From Actinophytocola gossypii (GTDB lineage Bacteria > Actinomycetota > Actinomycetes > Mycobacteriales > Pseudonocardiaceae): DNA of 64,000 nt. The position numbers were made by a program, and so were the translations under genes. Below, in pieces: positions 16,547 to 26,528 of this stretch; positions within the stretch are counted from its first letter, which is position 1, and the number at the start of each line of letters is the position of its first letter. Below the pieces are notes generated by a model, which searched no databases, was not told the origin of the DNA, and saw only the letters and a list, made by a program, of their open reading frames with translations. The stretch is taken from NCBI RefSeq assembly GCF_025165815.1, contig NZ_JAFFZE010000012.1, positions 372,001 through 436,000 of the forward strand. Reading direction: 5' to 3'.

Positions 16547-18937
16547 TCAGGCGGACTCGATGGTGACCGTGCCCGCGCCGAGCCCGGCGTGGGTGGCGGT
16601 GAGCCGGATAGTGCCCGGCTGTCCGAGGCGCGTGCGCACCCACACGGCACCAACACCGCCGTTCTGCCCCAGCGGGAACGGGTTGTCCCCCACTAGAACA
16701 CCCGGGCCGGACACCGTCAGCCGGACTTCGTCGCCGACGTAGGGCCTCGGCGCCCCGTATCGGTCGACCGCGCGGAACACCACGCGCGTCGCGTCGGAGC
16801 CGTCGGCGGTGAGCGCGTCGTCGTCGGCGACCACGGACAGCCGGTCGCCCTCGGTGTTCGCGGAGAACAGGCGGGACAGGACCAGCTCGCCGCCGACATA
16901 CCCGTCGATCCGCAGCTCCGGGTCTCCCGCCGGGTCGACCGTGAGGTCCACGAAGGACGGTGGGTAGCGCAGGTACTCGAAGCCGGCGACGTCCGGCCGC
17001 ACGGTGGCCCGGTGCGTGCCGCCGACGTAGACCTCGAGCCGGTCGCAGTTGGCGCAGATCATCGCCCGCGCGCCGGGGCCGTTCGCCGGTGAGCCCGGCC
17101 CGAAGTCCCAGTAGAACGCGGGTGCGATCACCGGCCGCACGCGTGGGTCCACCTGGGCCTGGTAGATCGCGGCGCCGAGCTTGGGCACCCGGAAGGTGTC
17201 CCCGACGCCGTTGCACTTGAGCCGGTGGTCGGTGAACCCGTTCATCGAGTCGTAGTCGAATGCCTGCCAGGCCAGCAGCCCGGCGGTGCGGGAGTCCGCC
17301 GCGGCTTGGTTGTGCACCTGGCCGTGCAGATACGCTTGACGCGCCTGGACGGCCTGGGAGTCGGTGCGCCGGTAGAAGTGCGGCCCGGCCAGTGACCCGA
17401 CCGCCTCGCTGACCAGGAACGGGATGCCGGGCAACGGTGGGCGAAGCGGTGCCACCTGGTCGGTGTGCGTGTAGTCGTTGTAGGAGTAGACGTCCTGCAC
17501 GAAGTCGGTCCTGGTGTACCGGCCGCCGTGCAGCGCGCCGGTGGTCTGCCGGCCTGGGTCGAGCCGCTTGGCGAGGTCGCGGGTGCGGGTGTAGAGGTCG
17601 CGGTACGGCGCCGACTCGTTGACCTGCACGCCCCAGGTGACGATCGACGGGTGGTTGCGGTCGCGGCGGATCATCTGCTCCACGTCGCGCACCACGAGGT
17701 CCTGCCAGGCCGCGCCGCCGACGTACTGCCAGCCGGGAACCTCCTCGAACACGAGCATCCCCAGCTCGTCGCAGGCGTCGAGGAACGCCGTCGACTGCGG
17801 GTAGTGCGCGCAGCGCACCATGTTGCAGTTGAACTCCTCGAACAGGATGCGCGCGTCGTGGCGCTGCACCCGGTCCGGCATCGCCATGCCGGTGTAGGGG
17901 TAGATCTGGTGCCGGTTGAGCCCGAACAGCGTGAGCCTGCGGCCGTTGAGGTGGAACCCGCCGTTCTCGAACCGCGCCTCGCGGAAGCCGATCCGCGCCA
18001 CGTGGTCGTGCACCGCGGTACCGTCCACCCGCAACGTCGCCACCACGTCGTACAGGTTCGGCTCGCCGACGTCCCACAACCGAACCGCGTCGACACCGGT
18101 GAGCGTGGCGTGCACCGTCGTTCGGCCCGGCGCGGTCATGGCGGCGGGAACGGTCCGCGTGGCCACCACCGAGCCGTCGGGATCGCGCAGTTCCACCACG
18201 ATGTCGCCGGACAACGGCGTCGCGGCATCGACGGTGCAGTCGACCTCCACCCGCCGGTTCACCGGGTCGAGCACGTTCACCGGTCGGGCGTACACGTCGG
18301 CGAGGAACGCCTGGGGCACCGCGCGCAGCCGAACCGGCCGGTAGATGCCGCCGGGCTGGAAGTAGTCGACCGCGCCGGCGCCGCTCGGGTGTCCACTCGG
18401 CGGCACCGGCAGCCAGCGGGAGTCGACCGTGACCGCGAGGACGTTGCCGCTCGACCGCGCCCGGCCGGTGATCTCGTGGCTGAACGGCAGGTAGCCGCCG
18501 CGGTGCGCGCCGAGCGAGGCGCCGTTCAACCACGGCGTGCCCGCGGTGAGCACCCCGTCGAAATCGAGGAACACCCGCAGCCCGGCCGCGTCCGGCGGCA
18601 GGTCGAAGTGCTTGCGGTAGATCCAGACGTGCTCCCAGGCCGCCGGGTTCCAGTCCCGCCAGGACAGTGGGACCACCGTGTGCGGCAACGTGACCACGCC
18701 GTACCCGCTGTCGTCGAAGCCGGGCTGGGTGGCGTTGTCGTTCACGAACCGCCCGCCGAACCGCCAGTTCGACACCAGCGGCACGGTCACGGTCGCCGCG
18801 CCGCGCACGGGTGCGCCACCCGCCCCCCTCGCCGCCGCCGACAGCACGGGCAATGCGGCAAGGCCGAGCATGCTCGCCGCCCCGGTGTGCAGCAGCCGTC
18901 GCCGGGACATCCGGGTCCCGCCACCTTCCCGCGCCAT
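16547..18937 (-). CDS. Tat-exported glycoside hydrolase family 2 (beta-galactosidase type)
   Basis: 796 aa. The twin-arginine signal is MSRRRLLHTGAASMLGLAALP. The GH2 sandwich, immunoglobulin-like and TIM-barrel domains follow. The acid/base Glu is in TWGVQVNESAPYRD (near residue 440) and the nucleophile Glu in FLVSEAVGS (near 510). After the barrel come extra beta domains ending VRLTATHAGLGAGTVTIESA. GH2 enzymes retain configuration and cleave beta-galactosides, -glucuronides or -mannosides; galactoside is favoured by the neighbours. ATG 18937 has GGGAG 7 bp upstream. It is divergent from the GH43-like gene across 176 bp. Confidence 0.88.
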   Translation of the reverse strand: MAREGGGTRMSRRRLLHTGAASMLGLAALPVLSAAARGAGGAPVRGAATVTVPLVSNWRFGGRFVNDNATQPGFDDSGYGVVTLPHTVVPLSWRDWNPAAWEHVWIYRKHFDLPPDAAGLRVFLDFDGVLTAGTPWLNGASLGAHRGGYLPFSHEITGRARSSGNVLAVTVDSRWLPVPPSGHPSGAGAVDYFQPGGIYRPVRLRAVPQAFLADVYARPVNVLDPVNRRVEVDCTVDAATPLSGDIVVELRDPDGSVVATRTVPAAMTAPGRTTVHATLTGVDAVRLWDVGEPNLYDVVATLRVDGTAVHDHVARIGFREARFENGGFHLNGRRLTLFGLNRHQIYPYTGMAMPDRVQRHDARILFEEFNCNMVRCAHYPQSTAFLDACDELGMLVFEEVPGWQYVGGAAWQDLVVRDVEQMIRRDRNHPSIVTWGVQVNESAPYRDLYTRTRDLAKRLDPGRQTTGALHGGRYTRTDFVQDVYSYNDYTHTDQVAPLRPPLPGIPFLVSEAVGSLAGPHFYRRTDSQAVQARQAYLHGQVHNQAAADSRTAGLLAWQAFDYDSMNGFTDHRLKCNGVGDTFRVPKLGAAIYQAQVDPRVRPVIAPAFYWDFGPGSPANGPGARAMICANCDRLEVYVGGTHRATVRPDVAGFEYLRYPPSFVDLTVDPAGDPELRIDGYVGGELVLSRLFSANTEGDRLSVVADDDALTADGSDATRVVFRAVDRYGAPRPYVGDEVRLTVSGPGVLVGDNPFPLGQNGGVGAVWVRTRLGQPGTIRLTATHAGLGAGTVTIESA

Positions 18938-19113
18938 AGTCGCTCCCACTGGCCCGACCTCTTACCACACCCGAAAACGGATGCTAACGCGATGGAGGTA
19001 AGTCATCTGACCGCCATTCGGGCGATTGACGCCAATAAGCCACCGCTCCCAGACTGGATCAGAAAACGATTACCCGCAACCCGCAGTTTCGCCCCGCGAA
19101 GGGATGGAACCCG

Positions 19114-21207
19114 ATGGTCAGAACACTGTGCGCTGCGCTGGTCGCGCTGCTCGCCGCCGGGCTGCTGACGGGAACCGCCACCGCCGAGCACGACGTTCGG
19201 ATCGAGGGCGAGTCGCTCGTGGCCGGCGCGCAGGCCACCGCGCCGATCCAGTCCCAGGCGAACTGCTGTGGCGTGCAGTGGTCCAGTTCTCATCAGCTGT
19301 GGTTCCGCGCTGGGCGCGCCGGGGACCGCGCCACCCTCACCCTCACCGTGCCGGAGTCGGCGGAGTACGACGTCATCGCGACGATGACCGGCGCCCCCGA
19401 CTACGGCATCCTGCGGCTGTCGCTGGACGGCGTGCCGGTCGGCCAGCCCTTCGACGGCTACCGGACGTCGGTGACCAAGGTCCAGGTCGCTCTCGGCTGG
19501 GTGCCGCTGTCCGCCGGCACCCACGAACTGACCATCGAGGTCGTCGGTCGCTCCGGGCGGTCCACCGGCTACTTCGCCGGCCTGGACCTGCTCTCGCTCA
19601 ACCCGATCGGCGGTATGCCCGACGTGCGGATCGAGCCGTACGCGACGACCGGCGCGTCGGTATCGGCCGGCGGCTTCACCTGGGTCTACGACCCGTCGAT
19701 CGGCGAGCAGAAGCAGTGGTACTACAACGACCACACGATGATCCGGGACGTGACGACCGGCACCTGGCACCTGTTCGGGATCACCCACCCCGAGCCGGCG
19801 GACCCGCTGGACGAGAAGCAGTTCGGCCACGCGACAGCGCCTTCGCCGCGCGGACCGTGGACCAAGCGGCCGTTCGCGCTGACCGCCGATCCCGCCGCCG
19901 GGGAAAGCCACATCTGGGCGCCGCACGTGATCCACCACGACGGGCGCTACTACATGTTCTACGCGGCTGGCACGCCGGAGCACTCCTCCTACCGGATGCA
20001 CCTGGCGACCTCCACCGACCTGAACACGTGGACCCGCAGCCCGGCCAACCCGCTGTTCACCGACGGGTACGACGCCCGCGACCCGATGGTGGTGCGCCAC
20101 GACGGGCAGTGGGCGATGTTCTACACCGCCACCAGCGGGCCGTTCGGCGGCAACCACCAGGTCGCCTACCGAACCAGCACCGACCTGGAACGCTGGACCT
20201 CCAAGCGGATCGCGTTCGAGCACCCCAAGTTCGGCACCTACGGCGGGCCGACCGAGTCACCGTTCGTCTTCGAACGCGACGGCTGGTGGTACCTCACCAT
20301 CTGCTGCGACTCCGGCTACGAGGACACCCGGGTGTACCGCAGCAGAACCCCGCTGCGGTTTTCCATCAACGACCTCGCCGGCCGCATTCCCAGCCACGCC
20401 GCCGAGATCGTGACCGAGCCGAACGGCTCCACCTGGGTCACCGGCGCCGGCTGGGGCAAGGGCGGAGTGTACCTCGCACCGCTGAGGCTCGACGGCACGG
20501 TGGTCGCCCGCGGTCACCACATCACCACGCCGTACCTGCGCGCCGACGTGCGGCACTGGCCGACGACCGAGGTCCGCTCGCTGGCAGCCGACGAGTCCGG
20601 CACCGGGCAGGACCACCGGGACATCCTGGACGCCTCGGCCAGGTCGACCGCGCCCTACCTCGCCGTCGGCGGGTGGGGCCCGACCGACCGCGCGCGGGCC
20701 GCGGCCAGGATCGTGATCTCGCCGAACGGCTCCCGGATCGGCCTGCTCGGCATCCCCATGGGCAACGAGCCGGTGACCGCGGACTGGACGCTCGAGTTCA
20801 CCGACGACCGGCTCGACACCTCGCTGAGCTGGCGGGTGACCGGCGCGACCACCACGGGCGTGTGGGAGACGGCGCTGGGTCTGGACTCCGTGGACACGGC
20901 CATGGTCGGCAACAACGTGCGTCTCGACCTGGACAGCGACCAGCCCGGGTACCCGAGGTGGCTGGTGACGAGGACCTCCGACGTGACCCTGGTCGCCGCC
21001 TACCGCGACGGTTCCTCGTGGTCCACGGACAACCAGTGGTACCAGCGCAGGCACGGGCTGATCTCCATGCAGTCCCTCTGGGACGCGGGCGGCCGGTCCT
21101 GGCCTGCCGGCGTGTACCCCGGTGGCCGGTGGCGGTTCGGCGTCAGTGAGTCGAACGACCTCGAAAATCTCGGCGACGTGCTGCACGCGGAAGTGAACTC
21201 CGGCTAG
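19114..21207 (+). CDS. Secreted GH43-like five-bladed beta-propeller glycosidase
   Basis: 697 aa with a Sec signal ([20 protein letters not shown]). An N-terminal beta-sandwich resembling CBM domains (about 28-165) precedes a propeller of the GH32/43/62/117 superfamily. The catalytic triad can be placed: Asp in WYYNDHTMI (near 206), Asp in YDARDPMVV (near 322) and Glu in GPTESPFVF (near 380). [16 protein letters not shown] is a family hallmark. The last 180 residues form a C-terminal beta domain. Specificity is not readable; alpha-arabinose or beta-galactose side chains are plausible. The downstream GH59 gene begins 10 bp later behind GGAGG. Confidence 0.82.
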   Translation: MVRTLCAALVALLAAGLLTGTATAEHDVRIEGESLVAGAQATAPIQSQANCCGVQWSSSHQLWFRAGRAGDRATLTLTVPESAEYDVIATMTGAPDYGILRLSLDGVPVGQPFDGYRTSVTKVQVALGWVPLSAGTHELTIEVVGRSGRSTGYFAGLDLLSLNPIGGMPDVRIEPYATTGASVSAGGFTWVYDPSIGEQKQWYYNDHTMIRDVTTGTWHLFGITHPEPADPLDEKQFGHATAPSPRGPWTKRPFALTADPAAGESHIWAPHVIHHDGRYYMFYAAGTPEHSSYRMHLATSTDLNTWTRSPANPLFTDGYDARDPMVVRHDGQWAMFYTATSGPFGGNHQVAYRTSTDLERWTSKRIAFEHPKFGTYGGPTESPFVFERDGWWYLTICCDSGYEDTRVYRSRTPLRFSINDLAGRIPSHAAEIVTEPNGSTWVTGAGWGKGGVYLAPLRLDGTVVARGHHITTPYLRADVRHWPTTEVRSLAADESGTGQDHRDILDASARSTAPYLAVGGWGPTDRARAAARIVISPNGSRIGLLGIPMGNEPVTADWTLEFTDDRLDTSLSWRVTGATTTGVWETALGLDSVDTAMVGNNVRLDLDSDQPGYPRWLVTRTSDVTLVAAYRDGSSWSTDNQWYQRRHGLISMQSLWDAGGRSWPAGVYPGGRWRFGVSESNDLENLGDVLHAEVNSG

Positions 21208-21217
21208 GAGGCGGGAC

Positions 21218-24200
21218 ATGAAACCGGTCTGGCGCAGAGCGTTGTGGGTGACCACCGCCCTCGCGGTCGCGGTACCGCACCTGGCGGCCACCGGCTCCAC
21301 TCCGGTGACGGCGGAGCCGGCCGCGGTGGAATCGGTCACCGTGGACGGGACGAGCGGCGGCCGCGTGTTCGGCGGCATCGGCGGGGTGAGCGCGGGGGCG
21401 TCCTCGCGGCTGCTGTTCGACTATCCCGAGCCGGAACGAAGCCAGATCCTGGACTACCTGTTCAAGCCGAACTACGGCGCGGCGATGCAGGTGCTCAAGG
21501 TCGAGATCGGCGGCGACACGAACTCGACGTCCGGGTCCGAGTCCAGCCACATGCGGGTGCGGGGTCAGGTGAACTGCGACCGCGGCTACGAGTGGTGGCT
21601 GGCCAAGGAGGCGGTGAAACGCAACCCGGACATCGTGCTCCAAGGCCTGCAGTGGGGCGCGCCGGGCTGGCTCTCCGGCGGGTTCTGGTCCCAGGACAAC
21701 ATCGACTACCTGCTGTCCTGGTTGGACTGTGCGGAACGCAACGGGCTCGACATCGACCACATGGGCGGCTGGAACGAGCGCGGCTACGACGCGGACTGGC
21801 TGATCCGGTTCGACCGCGCACTCGCCGAGCGACACCCGGATGTCGAGATCGTGGCAGCGGACGACTGCTGCCCGCCCTCGGGCAGCACCATCTGGCGGAT
21901 CGCCGACGACATGACCACGAACGCCGCGCTGCGCGAGGCGGTCGACGTGGTCGGCGTGCACTTCGCCTGCGGTCATCGCAGCCACTACCGGAACTGTTCC
22001 AGCACGCAGGCGGCGCGGAACCTGAACAAGCCGCTGTGGATGAGCGAGAACAGCGCGCTCGCCAACGACGTCGGCGCGGCGCCGATCGCGCGGGCGCTCA
22101 ACCGGATGTACATCGACGCGAAGATGACCGGGTACATGGCGTGGTCGCCGATCTCCGCGTGGTACGCGAACCTGCCGATCGCCGACACCGGGATGATGCT
22201 CGCCGAGTGGCCGTGGTCGGGGCACTACGACGTCGGCAAGTCGATCTGGTCCTACGCGCACACCGCGCAGTTCACCGAGCCGGGCTGGAAGTACCTGGAC
22301 TCGGGTAGCCGCCGGTTCGGCTCCGGGGCCACCATGGTCTCGCTCGCCGCGCCGGACCGGTCGGCGTTCTCCAGCGTCATCGAGGGGCTCGATCTCGCCC
22401 AGCAGACCACCGTGGACGTCACGGTGACCGGCGGGCTCCCGGCGGGCGAGCTGCGGGTGTGGTCGACGAACCTGGCCTCCGACAACGAGTCGACGCACTT
22501 CGTGCCGGCTGGCACGATCCGGCCGGTGAACGGCCGGTTCCAGCTCACCGTCCAACCTGGACACCTGTACACGGTCACCAGCACCACCGGCCAGGCCAAG
22601 GGCACCGGTGCGCCGAGCGCCGGGGTCGACGAGCAGCTGCCGCTTCCGTTCGCCGAGGACTTCGAAGGGGTGCCGTCCAACGGATTGGCGCGCTACTTCT
22701 CCGACGTGAACGGCGCGTTCGAGGCCATGCCGTGCGGCGCCGGCCGCGCGGGCACCTGCTACCGGCAGCAGACGGTCAGCCAACCCATTCGGTGGAACAA
22801 CTCCGGGCGGATGCATCCGACCACCGTGTTCGGCGACCCGCGCTGGTGGGGTGACTACGAGGTGTCCGCGGACCTGATGCTCGAACAGCCCGGGTTCGCC
22901 GAGCTCAGCGGCCGCGTCAGCACCCAGACCGTCGGCTCGCACAAGCTCGGCGGCTACCACCTGAACGTCTCCAGCGGCGCCGGCTGGGAACTGCGCAGCG
23001 TCGACGAGTACGCGGGCACCCACTTCCTCGTCAAGGGACCGCAGTCGATCGGTGTCGGTCAGTGGCACTCGGTGCGCCTGCGGATGCAGGGCCCACGGTT
23101 GACGGTCTTCATCGACGGGACGCAGGTCGGGGCGGTCACCGACCACCGCCACCGCACCGGCAACGCGGGGCTGCGGGCCAGCACGTGGGTCAACGCCCAG
23201 TACGACAACGTGCGGGTGACCCCGGTGGGGAACCCGCCGAGCTTCGTGCCGCAGAGCCAGATGACCGCGTCGGCCTCCAGCCAGCAGGGCTTCCACCGCG
23301 GCTACACCTACTACGCGCGCCACGCGGTCGACGGCAAGCCGGAAACCCTGTGGCACTCGGCGTTCGGCGGTGCGGCACCGCTGCCGGAGTCGCTCACGGT
23401 GAACCTCGGCGCGGCGCACCGGGTGCAGGGCATCGTGGTGCAGCCGCGCTACGAGTCCCCGTCCAACGGCATGATCACCGGATACACGGTGTCGGTCAGT
23501 CCGAACGGGACACAGTTCACCCAGGTCGCGTCCGGGACCTGGCCGGTGACCACCGGGTCGAAGGTCGTGACCTGGCCGGCAAGGGCCGACACGCGGTTCG
23601 TGCGGCTGACCGCCACGGCGGGGGTCAAGGGGCTGGCGTCGGTCGGTGAGCTCAACGTAATGCTGGGCGGCGGCCGGTTCTACGGCGGCTCGCCGACCGA
23701 CTTCACCGGCGACGGCCGCGACGACGTGGTCACCTTCCCGCAGAACGCCGAGGCGAACGTGTGGGTCGCGCCGTCCACCGGGGCCGGGTTCGGCGCGGCG
23801 GCGAAGTGGCACGACTTCTTCGCCACGCCCGGCGAGACGCCGATGACCGGCGACTTCACCGGGGACGGCCGGGACGACATCGTCACCTTCACGCAGAACG
23901 CGGACGCCGACGTGTACGTGGCCGCGTCCACCGGTAACGCGTTCGGCGAGTCGGCCAAGTGGCACGACTTCTTCGCGCTGCGCGGTGAGGCACCCGCGGT
24001 CGGCGACGTCGACGGAGACGGCAAGGACGACATCGTCACCTTCACCCAGGGCGCCGACGCGGACGTCTACGTGGCCCTGTCCACCGGGTCCTCGTTCGGC
24101 GAGTCGGCCAAGTGGCACGAGTCGTTCGCGCCGGGCGGGTGGTTCCCCGCGCTCGGGGATGTCGACGGGGACGGCCGCGACGACCTCATCGCCTTCACCC

Positions 24201-24625
24201 AGGGCGCCGACGCGGACGTCTACGTGGCCCTGTCCACCGGAACCGGGTTCGGCACGGCGAGGAGATGGCACGACCACTTCGCGCCCGGCGCCGAGGTCCC
24301 GCGCGTCGGCGACCTGAACGGCGACGGCCGCGACGACATCGTCACCTTCACCCACGACGCCCGCGGCGAGGTGTACGTGGCGCTGTCCGACGGGACGTCG
24401 TCGTTTGTCGGCTCCGGCGCGGACGCGAAGTGGCACGACCACTTCTGCCTCGCCGGTGAGTTCCCGTACGTGGGCGACTTCGACGGCGACGGCCGCGACG
24501 ACATCGTCACGTTCACCCACACCTCCAGCGCGGACACCTACGTCGCGCTGTCCACCGGAACCACGTTCGGCCCCGGCGTGAAGTGGCACGACTTCTTCGG
24601 CCAACCGGGCGAGACCGCGCTCTGA
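21218..24625 (+). CDS. Secreted GH59 galactocerebrosidase-type enzyme with F5/8C and VCBS repeat domains
   Basis: 1135 aa. A signal peptide ends near [12 protein letters not shown]. The GH59 core (about 35-470) has [14 protein letters not shown], the acid/base Glu in [10 protein letters not shown] (near 185) and the nucleophile Glu in LWMSENSA (near 276), as in animal GALC. A lectin-like beta-sandwich (about 475-670) follows, then an F5/8-type C discoidin domain (about 680-815: [20 protein letters not shown]) and six FG-GAP/VCBS repeats. GH59 enzymes are beta-galactosidases of galactolipids; bacterial members are secreted. ATG 21218 has GGAGGCGGGA upstream; operon with the GH43-like gene. Confidence 0.87.
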   Translation: MKPVWRRALWVTTALAVAVPHLAATGSTPVTAEPAAVESVTVDGTSGGRVFGGIGGVSAGASSRLLFDYPEPERSQILDYLFKPNYGAAMQVLKVEIGGDTNSTSGSESSHMRVRGQVNCDRGYEWWLAKEAVKRNPDIVLQGLQWGAPGWLSGGFWSQDNIDYLLSWLDCAERNGLDIDHMGGWNERGYDADWLIRFDRALAERHPDVEIVAADDCCPPSGSTIWRIADDMTTNAALREAVDVVGVHFACGHRSHYRNCSSTQAARNLNKPLWMSENSALANDVGAAPIARALNRMYIDAKMTGYMAWSPISAWYANLPIADTGMMLAEWPWSGHYDVGKSIWSYAHTAQFTEPGWKYLDSGSRRFGSGATMVSLAAPDRSAFSSVIEGLDLAQQTTVDVTVTGGLPAGELRVWSTNLASDNESTHFVPAGTIRPVNGRFQLTVQPGHLYTVTSTTGQAKGTGAPSAGVDEQLPLPFAEDFEGVPSNGLARYFSDVNGAFEAMPCGAGRAGTCYRQQTVSQPIRWNNSGRMHPTTVFGDPRWWGDYEVSADLMLEQPGFAELSGRVSTQTVGSHKLGGYHLNVSSGAGWELRSVDEYAGTHFLVKGPQSIGVGQWHSVRLRMQGPRLTVFIDGTQVGAVTDHRHRTGNAGLRASTWVNAQYDNVRVTPVGNPPSFVPQSQMTASASSQQGFHRGYTYYARHAVDGKPETLWHSAFGGAAPLPESLTVNLGAAHRVQGIVVQPRYESPSNGMITGYTVSVSPNGTQFTQVASGTWPVTTGSKVVTWPARADTRFVRLTATAGVKGLASVGELNVMLGGGRFYGGSPTDFTGDGRDDVVTFPQNAEANVWVAPSTGAGFGAAAKWHDFFATPGETPMTGDFTGDGRDDIVTFTQNADADVYVAASTGNAFGESAKWHDFFALRGEAPAVGDVDGDGKDDIVTFTQGADADVYVALSTGSSFGESAKWHESFAPGGWFPALGDVDGDGRDDLIAFTQGADADVYVALSTGTGFGTARRWHDHFAPGAEVPRVGDLNGDGRDDIVTFTHDARGEVYVALSDGTSSFVGSGADAKWHDHFCLAGEFPYVGDFDGDGRDDIVTFTHTSSADTYVALSTGTTFGPGVKWHDFFGQPGETAL
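23690..24610 (+). repeat. Six tandem VCBS/FG-GAP coding repeats
   Basis: Each unit of about 47 codons contains [11 protein letters not shown], then DVYVALSTG, then KWHDFF. Neighbouring units are near-identical at DNA level over long stretches (for example around 24040-24110 and 24200-24250), indicating recent duplication or gene conversion within the array. The acidic DxDGxGxDD loops are calcium-binding in this family. Confidence 0.85.
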
Positions 24626-24889
24626 GAAGACAGCCACGGCCCACCCGTCCCCGATCCTCGGCTTGGTTCTCACCATGCTCGTCCCGCTCGCCGTGCTCGG
24701 TGTGCTCACCTCCCCGACCGACGCCGTCCCGGTCGACGTCGCGCGTGCCGTCGCACTGAGCATCGTGCGCGGTGACTGACCAGGAACTCGGATGGACGAC
24801 CCGCGCGTCATCGCACTCCCCTCTCTCTTGACGGGAGATCGGCACGACGACGCGGACGTTATGGCGTCCGCGGGGAACGGCGTCGCCGT
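24626..24889. other. Gap after the GH59 gene with a short hydrophobic frame
   Basis: A 34-codon plus-strand frame at 24675-24779 (LVPLAVLGVLTSPTDAVPV) is strongly hydrophobic but has no ribosome site. It may be a relic of a membrane protein. No terminator with a T-run was found. Confidence 0.3.
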
Positions 24890-25528
24890 CTACTGAGGAC
24901 CAGCCACCAGGTAGTCCATCACCTTCGACAACTCGAGCCGCAGCCGCGCCACGGCCTCGGTCATCCCGGTCAGGTGGTGCAGCAACGCGCGGTGGAAGAT
25001 GCCGTCGAGCAGCGTGTAGGCGACGGCCGGTGTCCCGGTGAGCTCACCGCCGCGCAGACTGGCGTAACGGCTGACGACCCGGCCCACCATGGCTTCCCGG
25101 TGTCCGTCGATCTCCAGGACGTCGGCGCGGAAGGACTCGTCGAACAGGCTCTGGTTGCGCAGGTCGTACCAGAGCCGGTGCAGCGGGGCGTCCTCGGCGA
25201 GGGTGTCGAAGAACATCTCCACGAACTCGTCGCGGAGCTGCTCGGCACTCGTCGCGCGGGCCACCACCTCGTCGTACCGGGTCACGCATACCGCCTCGTA
25301 CTGGCGGACGGCCTGGGTGATCAGGTCGCGCTTGTCGGCGAAGTAGTAGTGCATCACGCCGAGCGAGAACTCCGAGTTCTGCGCGATGTCCCGCAGGCTG
25401 GTCCTGGCGTAGCCCAGTTCGGCGAGCGTGTTCAGGGCGTCCGTGGCCAGTTGGGTCCGCCGCGCCTGGAACTTGTCGACCTGGCGGCGGGCGATCTTGT
25501 CCTGCTTGGTCTCAACGACGTCGGTCAC
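24890..25528 (-). CDS. TetR family transcriptional repressor
   Basis: 212 aa. The HTH is at residues 25-72: TQLATDALNTLAELGYARTS, LRDIAQNSEFSLGVMHYYFADK with recognition helix LGVMHYYF. The C-terminal domain is helical with a hydrophobic pocket (AYTLLDGIFHRALLHHL). It is divergent from a three-gene dehydrogenase/ligase operon and the palindrome at 25644-25655 lies between them, so it probably represses that operon and responds to an acyl-CoA or the free substrate (inference). Confidence 0.87.
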   Translation of the reverse strand: MTDVVETKQDKIARRQVDKFQARRTQLATDALNTLAELGYARTSLRDIAQNSEFSLGVMHYYFADKRDLITQAVRQYEAVCVTRYDEVVARATSAEQLRDEFVEMFFDTLAEDAPLHRLWYDLRNQSLFDESFRADVLEIDGHREAMVGRVVSRYASLRGGELTGTPAVAYTLLDGIFHRALLHHLTGMTEAVARLRLELSKVMDYLVAGPQ

Positions 25529-25643
25529 GTGGGCGTCCTGTCGGCGGCGTTCGTGGTCCTCGCGCGGTTCGTGTCCGGCGAGCCGCTGTCCGAAGTCTAT
25601 CTTCCCCCGTCCTAGCGCATCGGACAGTCGCCCGAAAAACTTC

Positions 25644-25692
25644 GGACAGATGTCCTAGAAAATCTTGACGTTCGTCCCAACTCGGTTAGGGT
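25644..25692 (+). promoter_or_regulatory. TetR-type palindrome and promoter of the SDR operon
   Basis: GGACA-GA-TGTCC (25644-25655) is a perfect palindrome, and a further GGACAG half-site occurs at 25622-25627. Ten bases later a -35 box TTGACG (25665-25670) and a -10-like TAGGGT (25687-25692) are spaced 16 bp apart, followed by the SDR ribosome site. The operator just upstream of the -35 suggests repression by the divergent TetR. Confidence 0.5.
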
Positions 25693-25720
25693 GAGCCACA
25701 TCACCGACGGAGGTCACTCA

Positions 25721-26524
25721 ATGACGAGTTTTCAGCTAACCGGACGAAAAGCGCTGGTCACAGGGGGTGCGAGGGGGCTGGGTGCCGGCATGGCCGAGGC
25801 GCTGGCCGCCGCCGGGGCGTCAGTCGCGATCGGCGACATCCTCGAGGAGGAGGGCAAGCAGACCGCCCAGGCTCTGCGGGACTCGGGTGCCACCGCCGAG
25901 TTCGTACCCCTGGACGTCACGGACGACGAGAACTGGGCCACCGCCGTCGCCACGGTGATCGACATGTTCGGCGGGCTGGACATCGTGGTGAACAACGCGG
26001 GCATCGAGATCACGAGCCTCGTGACCGACCTCGACCCGGCGCAGGTGCGCAAGATGCTCGACGTCAACGTGCTGGGCACCGCGCTCGGTCTCAAGCACGC
26101 ACTGCTCGCGATGCGCCCGGGCGGCGCGTCGGGCACCGGCGGCTCGGTCATCAACGTCGCCTCGGTGGCCGCGACCATCGCGTTCCCCGGGATCAGCGTC
26201 TACTCGGCGACCAAGTCCGGCATCGACCGGCTGACCAGGGTCGCGGCCGCGGAGTCCGGGAAGCTCGGCTACGGCGTGCGGGTCAACTGCATCTACCCGG
26301 GTCTCACGCCGACGACGATGGGGAACCAGCTCGCCGTGGACTGCGCCGAACTCGGCCTGTTCCCCTCCCCCGAGGCGGCCGCGGGCGCCGTCGTGGAGCT
26401 GACCCCGCTGGGCAGGCTCGGCCAGGTGGACGACATGGCGGACGCCGTGGTGTTCCTGGCCTCCGACGCGTCCAAGTTCATCACCGGGGCCGGTCTCCCG
26501 GTCGACGGCGGAATGGGGATGTGA
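25721..26524 (+). CDS. Short-chain dehydrogenase/reductase (SDR)
   Basis: 267 aa, classical SDR. NAD(P) motif TGGARGLGAGMA near residue 14, the NNAG loop (IVVNNAGIE), catalytic Ser in INVASVAA and the YSATK motif with catalytic Tyr and Lys, then VNCIYPGLTPT and a C-terminal GAGLPVDGGMGM. The acidic residue in IGDILEEE after strand 2 favours NAD. It oxidises or reduces a hydroxyl/keto group of an unknown substrate. ATG 25721 follows GGAGG. First gene of the TetR-controlled operon; the next gene starts 4 bp after its stop. Confidence 0.88.
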   Translation: MTSFQLTGRKALVTGGARGLGAGMAEALAAAGASVAIGDILEEEGKQTAQALRDSGATAEFVPLDVTDDENWATAVATVIDMFGGLDIVVNNAGIEITSLVTDLDPAQVRKMLDVNVLGTALGLKHALLAMRPGGASGTGGSVINVASVAATIAFPGISVYSATKSGIDRLTRVAAAESGKLGYGVRVNCIYPGLTPTTMGNQLAVDCAELGLFPSPEAAAGAVVELTPLGRLGQVDDMADAVVFLASDASKFITGAGLPVDGGMGM

Positions 26525-26528
26525 CGCC

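Noticed and set aside
15168-18968. 1266-codon minus-strand frame spanning GH2 and lectin genes
   Set aside because: Only its last 454 codons (from 16532) are the real lectin gene; the first part is out of frame with GH2.
21143-24811. 1222-codon minus-strand frame opposite the GH59 gene
   Set aside because: Antisense shadow; the plus strand carries signal peptide, GH59 catalytic motifs and VCBS repeats.
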